From the NCBI GenBank assembly GCA_023392285.1, contig JAEVZK010000030.1:1-6853 (forward strand): a stretch of 6,853 bases of DNA. The letters run 5' to 3'. The notes under the pieces were generated by a model, which was not told the origin of the DNA, made no database searches, and saw nothing but the letters and a program-made list of their open reading frames with translations. Position 1 is the first letter of the stretch, and every line of letters begins with the position of its first letter. This document shows positions 1 to 4,319 of the stretch, piece after piece. Origin of the DNA: Armatimonadota bacterium. Lineage in GTDB: Bacteria > Armatimonadota > Fimbriimonadia > Fimbriimonadales > Fimbriimonadaceae. Both the position numbers and the translations under genes were made by a program.

Positions 1-1
1 C

Positions 2-457
2 TTCCAATATGGTCGCGACGCGCTTCTCCACTATTTCCGAGATCGAACCTCCACCTCTCCCTCCCTTGCGAAACAGGTGCGCGAACTTTTTCAGTGCGAG
101 GATGAACCGAGCATTGTCAGCCGTCTCTACCGAGCGCCGTCGCCGCAGGCGATGATTGCAAAGCTGGCAAAGGGTTTAGCAAACGATGCTAAAACCGGAT
201 CTCCATACGCTCTAGAAAGCTTGGAGCACAATTCCGACCAGCTTGCACAAGTTGTGGCTGCCCACGCCGAGGCTCAGGTGGCGAAGGAGAAAGTCAAAAT
301 TTGTCTCGCCGGAGGGCTTTGGAAACAGTCGTCGATCTTCATCGATGCGCTGGCTCGGCGGCTAGCGCTCCATTCGGGAAAGAAGTTTACGCTCGACAGG
401 ATCAAAAACCCGCCTGTTTATGGGGCTGTTCGGCTGGCAAAGGAGATGGCGAAGTGA
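2..457 (+). CDS. BadF/BadG/BcrA/BcrD-family sugar kinase, 3' part (MurNAc/GlcNAc kinase-like)
   Basis: The frame is open from the window edge, so the N-terminal part is missing; 151 C-terminal codons remain and end at TGA 455-457. Seen: a GRDAL segment at fragment residues 4-8, a glycine motif CLAGGLW at 101-107 and a C-terminal PPVYGAVRLA at 137-146. These resemble the closing part of the ASKHA-fold N-acetylglucosamine kinases of the BadF/BadG family, where a 'GG' segment lies near the nucleotide site and a 'P..GA' helix ends the protein. The gene overlaps murQ by 4 bp (GTGA), so the two are probably translationally coupled. Known: Clostridium acetobutylicum has a kinase of this family (MurK) beside murQ that phosphorylates both MurNAc and GlcNAc. 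Inference: this is the cytoplasmic kinase supplying MurNAc-6-P to MurQ. Substrate preference cannot be read from the fragment; a plain GlcNAc kinase is the alternative. Confidence 0.75.
   Translation, partial: FQYGRDALLHYFRDRTSTSPSLAKQVRELFQCEDEPSIVSRLYRAPSPQAMIAKLAKGLANDAKTGSPYALESLEHNSDQLAQVVAAHAEAQVAKEKVKICLAGGLWKQSSIFIDALARRLALHSGKKFTLDRIKNPPVYGAVRLAKEMAK
440..445 (+). promoter_or_regulatory. Ribosome binding site that fixes the murQ start
   Basis: AAGGAG lies inside the end of the kinase gene, 8 nt before GTG 454. It is one of the best Shine-Dalgarno matches in the window and supports the GTG at 454 over the longer open frame that runs upstream to 301. Confidence 0.75.
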
Positions 458-1269
458 GCACGGAATCTCGCAACCCTCGATCTTACGATCTAGACAAAAT
501 GTCGCCCCGCGAGATTGTGCGTTTGATGAATGAGGAGGAAACCATTGTCATTCACGCCATGCGCCAAGCAGAGGAAGCGATCGCGGTCGCCATTCAGCAC
601 GCTGCAGACGCTTTCGCACGAGGGGGACGGGTGATTTACCTTGGCTCGGGAACGAGCGGACGAACGGCCATGGCAGACGCTGCGGAGATGCCTCCCACCT
701 TTGGCATTGAACCTGAATACTATGTCGCCCTCGTCTCTGGCGGCTCCAGTGCTGTGGGTAAAGCGGTAGAGGATGCGGAAGACGATCCGCATTCTGCGAT
801 TGAAGCCTTGAACGATATCAAGCTGAATCGGAAGGACATCGTTATCGGTCTCGCCGCGAGCGGCTCGACCCCCTTCGTACTCGGAGGCATACGGCACGCG
901 AAGCAGAAGGGCGTTTGGACGTGCGGCATCGCAAACAACAAGGGCTCTTCCCTTCTCGAAATGGTGGATCATCCAATTCTGCTGGACACTGGCCCAGAAA
1001 TCCTGACGGGATCGACACGGTTGAAAGCGGCGACCGCTCAGAAGATGACGCTCAACCGCATTAGCACCGGCGCGATGGTTCTAAACGGCAAGGTGATCGA
1101 AAACCTCATGGTCGATGTCAGGGCCAAGAACGCGAAGCTGAAAGACCGATGCGCACGAATCGTCAAGGAATTGACGCCAGTCACTTACGATGAAGCTTGG
1201 GATGCGCTCGAGACCCATTCCTGGTCCATCCGCAAAACCTTGGCTTCGTTGCGACAGAACTCGGATTGA
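454..1269 (+). CDS. murQ: N-acetylmuramic acid 6-phosphate etherase MurQ
   Basis: MurQ cleaves the D-lactyl ether of MurNAc-6-P in the cytoplasm, giving GlcNAc-6-P and D-lactate, in peptidoglycan recycling or MurNAc use. The start is GTG 454: it has a strong upstream AAGGAG, and translation from it gives the family N-terminus (TESRNP at residues 3-8, then IVRLMNEEE at 21-29). The SIS-domain sugar-phosphate loop LGSGTSGR is at 63-70, followed by AAEMPPTFG at 76-84. E78 aligns with E. coli catalytic Glu83, and E109 (in the AED motif) with Glu114. AASGSTP (134-140) and NLMVDV (217-222) are also family hallmarks. The protein has 271 residues against about 298 in E. coli. It stops soon after the first part of the C-terminal helical region and lacks roughly the last 25-30 residues. 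Only 17 bp separate it from pyrE, so no coding remnant is hidden downstream. Function is secure; the short C-terminus is the oddity. Confidence 0.95.
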   Translation: MSTESRNPRSYDLDKMSPREIVRLMNEEETIVIHAMRQAEEAIAVAIQHAADAFARGGRVIYLGSGTSGRTAMADAAEMPPTFGIEPEYYVALVSGGSSAVGKAVEDAEDDPHSAIEALNDIKLNRKDIVIGLAASGSTPFVLGGIRHAKQKGVWTCGIANNKGSSLLEMVDHPILLDTGPEILTGSTRLKAATAQKMTLNRISTGAMVLNGKVIENLMVDVRAKNAKLKDRCARIVKELTPVTYDEAWDALETHSWSIRKTLASLRQNSD

Positions 1270-1286
1270 CCGGTATCCTCAGTTGA

Positions 1287-1865
1287 ATGGCTGATTTAGG
1301 CAAGCTCCTCGAAGAGTCTGGCGCCATCCTCAAAGGTCACTTTCTTCTCGCCAGCGGGCGTCATAGCGCGGTTTACTTCGAAAAATTCCGAATTCTAGAG
1401 AGACCGGACGTGCTCTCGCTGCTTTGCAAGGAGATCGCAGACCATTACCGCGAACACGAGTTTGATGCGGTGGCAGGTCCCACGACGGGAGGCATCATCA
1501 TTGCCTTTGACGTCGCCCGTCAGTTAGGGTTGCCAGCCATATACGTGGAGACAGATTCCGGAAGACGGAGCCTGAGACGAGGCAAAGTGCTGGAGCCGGG
1601 CACGAGGGTTCTGATCGTTGACGATGTTCTCACAACCGGAGGCTCGATCTTCGACACGCGTGAAGCCATCAAGGCAGCTGGCGGCGAGCCGGTGGCTTTC
1701 GGCGTCTTAATCGACCGGACCGAGCCGGGATTCGATCCGGTGCTGCCAATGTATGCCGCTTATCGCGTGGATGCGGAGAGCTTCGCGCCCGACAATGTGC
1801 CGGACTGGCTTGCCGAACAAGAGCTGATCCGACCGGGCGCCAGCAAGGCGAAATCGATTAGCTGA
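1287..1865 (+). CDS. pyrE: Orotate phosphoribosyltransferase PyrE
   Basis: PyrE converts orotate and PRPP to orotidine 5'-monophosphate, the penultimate step of de novo UMP synthesis. The 192-residue protein has the N-terminal GHFLLASGRHS segment (17-27), PTTGG (65-69) and a complete PRPP-binding motif VLIVDDVLTTGGS (108-120) with the two acidic residues D112-D113. Overall it resembles the short Thermus-type enzyme rather than E. coli PyrE. ATG 1287 is the first possible start, because an in-frame TGA directly precedes it (1284-1286). No Shine-Dalgarno is visible in the 17-bp gap after murQ, so translation probably depends on coupling. Two details are atypical. In the flexible catalytic loop (ETDSGRRSLRRG, 88-99), T89 occupies the place where Thermus-type enzymes have Lys. 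The C-terminal cysteine motif (CPLC) that some relatives carry is also absent. It could be a phosphoribosyltransferase of slightly different specificity, but PyrE is much the best call. Confidence 0.9.
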   Translation: MADLGKLLEESGAILKGHFLLASGRHSAVYFEKFRILERPDVLSLLCKEIADHYREHEFDAVAGPTTGGIIIAFDVARQLGLPAIYVETDSGRRSLRRGKVLEPGTRVLIVDDVLTTGGSIFDTREAIKAAGGEPVAFGVLIDRTEPGFDPVLPMYAAYRVDAESFAPDNVPDWLAEQELIRPGASKAKSIS

Positions 1866-1917
1866 GCCGAAGGACTTATCCATAGCCCCGATTGTCGTAC
1901 AGTAAAGAGTCACTCAC

Positions 1918-2406
1918 ATGGAGCCAATTCGATACAAGCCAGGCGAAGCGATACGATGGTTACAAACCGGTGCCGACGCCAACAAGCAAGCGGCACGCCA
2001 GAAAGGGCGAGAAATGTTAGCTCAATCGGGCGCTCCTGGGGTCAAGCGAATTGGCCAAGGTGTTGAAGCGCTCATCGATCTCGGGAAAGGCGCTTGGGCA
2101 GATGTTTTGCATACCCAGGCGGAAGCGAGTGAATACGTCTTGCAGGAAGATCGCTTCGACATCCTGAAGGGCAACTCTATTAAGACTGTCCCCTACAAAG
2201 AGATCAAGAAAATTTCTGCCAAGGGTGAGCGAACCGTCATCACTCTCTCCAAAGGCTCTACGGTCGTGATCAAGCCTTATGCCCACATCTCAGCTGGGCG
2301 GCTCAAAGTGCCCGTAGGGTGGATGCGGAACGGGATGGAAGTGCCCTACGAACTGCTGGTGGATGAGATCTCCGCACGAGCAGGTATCGATGTCGACGAA
2401 GGCTGA
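1918..2406 (+). CDS. Unrecognised soluble protein with a beta-rich middle
   Basis: I do not recognise this 162-residue protein. There is no signal peptide or membrane segment. Residues 1-70 are rich in Ala, Gly, Gln and charged residues and probably helical (IRYKPGEAIRWL at 4-15). Residues 73-121 alternate hydrophobic and polar residues in what looks like successive beta strands (RFDILKG, KTVPYKEIKKISA, RTVITLSKG, STVVIKP). This is reminiscent of bacterial PH-like domains, but that is inference from pattern only. A segment with VGWMRNGMEVPYELL follows (133-147), and the end is acidic. The start is ATG 1918, with only a weak AAAGAG about 9 nt upstream. The gene lies 52 bp after pyrE and overlaps the next gene by 17 bp, so the two are probably made together. 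The frame's length, its clean stop and its coupling to the next gene support it as real. Confidence 0.7.
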   Translation: MEPIRYKPGEAIRWLQTGADANKQAARQKGREMLAQSGAPGVKRIGQGVEALIDLGKGAWADVLHTQAEASEYVLQEDRFDILKGNSIKTVPYKEIKKISAKGERTVITLSKGSTVVIKPYAHISAGRLKVPVGWMRNGMEVPYELLVDEISARAGIDVDEG

Positions 2407-2965
2407 CGGCGGATTCATCGATGACCGTGCGGTTTGGATTCATTCTTATCGCTTTTCTCACAGTCGTAGGCTGTCTGATCAGGAGCTTCTAGGTATCCAA
2501 AAGGAGGCAAGGAGGCAGCGTGCGCTCGCGGTTCAGGCGGGAGTTGGATCCTTTCTTATGGCGATGCTTGCGATTGGCAGCCTTGTCAGTATTTCCTTGA
2601 TGCCAGTCGTTTTCTGGAGTTTCTTCGCTCTTTCGATTGTCGCTTTCCTCTGGTTGCTGAACCTGGCTGGAAATCGTGAAAAATTGTCGTTGCTCTTCCG
2701 CCGATCGATGCGCGTTGGCCAGGTGGATAGGTATGAGCTAGGTAATCGTCCACGAAAGAACGTGACGACCATTCGCGATTCTGACGAAGGACCCGAAGCA
2801 GAATTCTTCTTGTGGAAAGATGACGAGGAATTCGAAGAGGCGCTCATGGAGATGTTCGGGATGAGACCACAATTCATCGAGACGCCATACGATGATGACG
2901 TTCTCCTAAGTGCCAACGGCAAGTTTGTGCCAAAGATTATCGGCTGTATTCGGGCTCGCTTGTAA
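2390..2965 (+). CDS. Unrecognised protein with two transmembrane helices
   Basis: I do not recognise the family. The preferred start is ATG 2390, giving 191 residues; an in-frame ATG at 2363 would add nine residues and deepen the overlap with the previous gene. Neither start has a strong Shine-Dalgarno (a GCAGG lies about 5 nt before 2390). Counting from 2390, residues 1-50 are polar and basic (HSRRL, KEARRQR). Two hydrophobic helices follow at about 50-71 and 73-94, with a very short turn containing Pro between them, so this is a hairpin membrane anchor. A basic stretch (FRRSMR) then leads to a C-terminal domain of about 90 residues with an acidic cluster (WKDDEEFEEALMEMFG, 142-157) and several aromatic residues. 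By the positive-inside rule both termini are probably cytoplasmic. The gene overlaps its upstream neighbour by 17 bp and sits just before the flagellar operon; any link to motility is unproven. Confidence 0.7.
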   Translation: MSTKADGGFIDDRAVWIHSYRFSHSRRLSDQELLGIQKEARRQRALAVQAGVGSFLMAMLAIGSLVSISLMPVVFWSFFALSIVAFLWLLNLAGNREKLSLLFRRSMRVGQVDRYELGNRPRKNVTTIRDSDEGPEAEFFLWKDDEEFEEALMEMFGMRPQFIETPYDDDVLLSANGKFVPKIIGCIRARL

Positions 2966-3003
2966 AGGAACTACTTCCGTGGTGGATTTTTTCTCCGGAC
3001 CCT

Positions 3004-3030
3004 GAGAAATTTACGAGCCTGCGCCGATAA
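3004..3030 (+). promoter_or_regulatory. Candidate sigma-28 (FliA/SigD) promoter for the flgB operon
   Basis: GCCGATAA at 3023-3030 matches the known sigma-28 -10 consensus at all eight positions and lies in the intergenic region before flgB. The -35 side is weak: the stretch at 3004-3012 (GAGAAATTT) resembles TAAAGTTT at only 4-5 of 8 positions, at spacings of 10-11. A start about 6-8 nt downstream of the -10 would give a leader of about 70 nt. Flagellar context supports the call. The weak -35 and the lack of experimental data lower confidence. Confidence 0.5.
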
Positions 3031-3055
3031 CTCTGATGGGCCTCATTAGAAGCCT

Positions 3056-3078
3056 CTGATTCCAAGGATCGGAATCAG
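3056..3078 (+). other. Inverted repeat/hairpin in the flgB leader
   Basis: CTGATTCC (3056-3063) and GGAATCAG (3071-3078) form a perfect 8-bp stem around a 7-nt loop, AAGGATC. No T-run follows, so it is not a standard rho-independent terminator. It lies downstream of the candidate promoter and 30 nt before the flgB start codon, so it could be a leader RNA structure, an mRNA-stabilising element or an operator. Confidence 0.55.
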
Positions 3079-3098
3079 TCAGAAGCGAATGGATGCGC

Positions 3099-3104
3099 GG
3101 GAGA
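3099..3104 (+). promoter_or_regulatory. Ribosome binding site that fixes the flgB GTG start
   Basis: GGGAGA lies 4 nt before GTG 3109. The nearby ATGs at 3089 and 3093 are out of frame, so this site supports the GTG start. Confidence 0.65.
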
Positions 3105-3108
3105 ACCC

Positions 3109-3474
3109 GTGCTTAACAACATATTCGGAAACCATATCGATAACTTGCAGAACGCCTTGTCCAAGGCTTCTGAACGGCATTCGCTGCTGACCAACAATCT
3201 CGCCAACGTCAACACTCCCGGATACCAGCGCAAGGACATCGACTTCAACATCACCCTTCAACAGGAGATGGATAAAGATGACCTCCAGCCGCTCGATCCG
3301 CCACAACTCGGTGGAGCTTCCAAGGGAGGTGCCGTAAGAATGGACGGCAACGGAGTCGATTTGGAGCAGGAAGTCATGAGCATCGCGCAGACAGAAATGC
3401 GATACCAGGCCCTCACCGATATGACCGCCAACTATTTTGGCAACCTCAAGAACGTGATCCGAGAGGGCAAATAA
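3109..3474 (+). CDS. flgB: Flagellar proximal rod protein FlgB
   Basis: FlgB is a subunit of the proximal rod that crosses the periplasmic or wall space above the MS ring; it is exported by the flagellar type III apparatus. The 121-residue product carries the rod-protein N-terminal signature NNLANVNTPGYQRKDIDF (29-46) and the conserved C-terminal helix with MSIAQTEMRYQALTD, where rod subunits pack as coiled coils. The length is a little below E. coli FlgB (138), with a short central loop. Start GTG 3109 is chosen from the GGGAGA upstream and because the N-terminus matches the family. It opens the flagellar cluster, with flgC 5 bp downstream and a candidate sigma-28 promoter and hairpin upstream. 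Function is secure. Confidence 0.94.
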   Translation: MLNNIFGNHIDNLQNALSKASERHSLLTNNLANVNTPGYQRKDIDFNITLQQEMDKDDLQPLDPPQLGGASKGGAVRMDGNGVDLEQEVMSIAQTEMRYQALTDMTANYFGNLKNVIREGK

Positions 3475-3479
3475 TCTAG

Positions 3480-3869
3480 ATGAACCTCAACACCGCACTT
3501 AAGATTTCGTCTTCCGGCTTGGCAGCCGAGCGCACACGGATGGATGTCATTTCTGGCAACATCGCCAATGCAAACTCGGTAAGCACAAAGACCAAGGAGG
3601 CCTACCGTCGCAAGGTTGTGGAGCTGATCGGTACCGCGGAAGGCGTAAAGATCGGAAGCATTGGTCAGGATGCTTCAAAGCTTCGCGAAGAGTCAGACCC
3701 GACTAACCCTAATGCCGACGCCAATGGAATCGTTCGATATTCGAACGTGAATCCGATCACCGAAATGGTCGATATGATGGGGGCTAGTCGCGCTTACGAA
3801 GCGAATGTAGCCGCTTTCAATTCCGCTAAGGGAATGATCAAGAGTGCGCTCAATATCGGAAAGGTGTAG
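3480..3869 (+). CDS. flgC: Flagellar proximal rod protein FlgC
   Basis: FlgC is the second proximal rod subunit, acting outside the cytoplasmic membrane next to FlgB. The 129-residue protein has the classic N-terminal region SSSGLAAERTRMDVISGNIANAN (10-32), with YRRK at 42-45, and the C-terminal signature YSNVNPITEMVDMM then ASRAYEANVAAFNSAK (87-117). Length is close to the family norm (about 134-150). The gap to flgB is 5 bp and contains no Shine-Dalgarno; the nearest purine-rich stretch (GAGAGGG, 3461-3467) is 12 nt from ATG 3480, so coupling to flgB translation is likely. A perfect 17-nt palindrome lies within its coding sequence at 3731-3747. Confidence 0.95.
   Translation: MNLNTALKISSSGLAAERTRMDVISGNIANANSVSTKTKEAYRRKVVELIGTAEGVKIGSIGQDASKLREESDPTNPNADANGIVRYSNVNPITEMVDMMGASRAYEANVAAFNSAKGMIKSALNIGKV
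3731..3747. repeat. Perfect palindrome with 7-bp arms inside flgC
   Basis: CGTTCGA (3731-3737) and TCGAACG (3741-3747) are perfect inverted repeats around TAT. The site encodes part of the conserved VRYSNV segment of FlgC, so protein constraint may account for much of it. It could also be a protein-binding site or an mRNA hairpin; nothing further supports a role. Confidence 0.5.
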
Positions 3870-3909
3870 CGGTCAGGAGTAAACGGATAGCAGACTAACA
3901 GTAAAGATT

Positions 3910-4227
3910 ATGAACATCGGCAGTATTAAGAACCCCGCACTTCAGCCATTCAGCGAGCAGAGCTCTGCCGCAAAGGTGGGGGGTGCCGCCGGTGGGAATG
4001 GGGAACCAGATTTCGCGCAAACGTTGATGGACGTCCTGAAGGAAGTGAACGGGAGCCAGCAAAATGCTGCTCAAGTTCAAGATGACTTTATGACGGGTCG
4101 ACAATCGGTGGATTATCACGACTTGATGATCGCTATGGAACGCGCGAGCACAGCATTGAACCTCACGATGTCCGTGAGAAACAAAGTTCTCGAAGCTTAC
4201 CAAGAGATCAGCCATATGCAAGTGTAG
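3910..4227 (+). CDS. fliE: Flagellar hook-basal body complex protein FliE
   Basis: FliE joins the MS ring (FliF) to the proximal rod and is the first exported rod component. The 105-residue product matches the usual length. Its N-terminus is Gly/Ala/Ser-rich and flexible (residues 18-32). The conserved C-terminal half contains FAQTLMDVLKEVN (35-47), the Val-Asp-Tyr-His-Asp-Leu segment (67-72), ALNLTMSVRNKVLEAYQEI (82-100) and the terminal MQV typical of FliE. ATG 3910 is the only good in-frame start after the TAA at 3880-3882; the Shine-Dalgarno is poor, since AGGAG at 3875-3879 is about 30 nt away. A 40-bp gap separates it from flgC. Its stop codon is the first TAG of the heptamer repeat that follows. 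Confidence 0.94.
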   Translation: MNIGSIKNPALQPFSEQSSAAKVGGAAGGNGEPDFAQTLMDVLKEVNGSQQNAAQVQDDFMTGRQSVDYHDLMIAMERASTALNLTMSVRNKVLEAYQEISHMQV

Positions 4228-4259
4228 TCGTTAGTGATTAGTCGTTAGCTTGTAGCGCG
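4225..4259 (+). repeat. Five tandem 7-bp repeats beginning with TAG
   Basis: Starting at the fliE stop codon, five consecutive heptamers each begin with TAG: TAGTCGT, TAGTGAT, TAGTCGT, TAGCTTG, TAGCGCG. Units 1 and 3 are identical, and the 10-mer TAGTCGTTAG occurs twice, 14 bp apart. The array is in the fliE-fliF gap. Because 7 is not a multiple of 3, the TAGs at 4225, 4232 and 4239 give stops in all three forward frames. Heptameric short tandem repeats are known from cyanobacteria; a relationship here is not shown. Confidence 0.7.
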
Positions 4260-4268
4260 TCTACAGCT
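4247..4268 (+). other. Bulged hairpin in the fliE-fliF gap
   Basis: AGCT (4247-4250) and GTAG (4252-4255) pair with CTACAGCT (4261-4268) to form an 8-bp stem with one bulged T (4251) and a CGCGT loop. It overlaps the last heptamer repeats. No T-run follows, so a simple terminator is unlikely. It could be an RNA processing or stability element between fliE and fliF. Confidence 0.45.
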
Positions 4269-4299
4269 CACGACCTTGAACTAGAGACAGATTCAGCGA

Positions 4300-4318
4300 T
4301 TGTGCACGGATTGCACAA
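4300..4318 (+). promoter_or_regulatory. Hairpin just upstream of the preferred fliF start
   Basis: TTGTGCA (4300-4306) and TGCACAA (4312-4318) are perfect 7-bp inverted repeats around a CGGAT loop, ending one base before ATG 4320. The loop holds the only Shine-Dalgarno-like triplet (GGA, 4308-4310) near the start. It may affect fliF translation or be an operator half-site pair. If translation began at GTG 4302, the structure would lie within the coding region. Confidence 0.5.
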
Positions 4319-4319
4319 C

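Noticed and set aside
43..68. Pyrimidine-rich tract in the kinase gene
   Set aside because: It reads as ordinary Thr/Ser/Pro/Leu codons in the kinase frame, with no repeat unit or symmetry.
301..453. In-frame upstream extension of murQ (51 extra codons)
   Set aside because: It overlaps the kinase gene's conserved 3' end, the extra residues do not look like MurQ, and GTG 454 has a strong AAGGAG and gives the family N-terminus.
490..972. 160-codon open frame on the - strand opposite murQ
   Set aside because: Antisense to conserved MurQ motifs; no ribosome site, promoter or recognisable protein features.
2967..3009. Possible terminator after the membrane-protein gene (T6 at 2987-2992; TTTCTC/GAGAAA inverted repeat 2990-3009)
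   Set aside because: No GC-rich stem precedes the T-run, and the 6-bp inverted repeat is AT-rich with an 8-nt loop, so it is too weak to call a terminator.
1899..3907. Shared 10-mer ACAGTAAAGA before the gene at 1918 (1899-1908) and before fliE (3898-3907)
   Set aside because: Only two copies, at different distances from the start codons (9 and 2 nt); consistent with chance.
4274..4306. Sigma-70-like TTGAAC (around 4276) as a separate fliF promoter
   Set aside because: No acceptable -10 at 16-18 bp spacing; the sequence there is part of the 4300-4318 hairpin.
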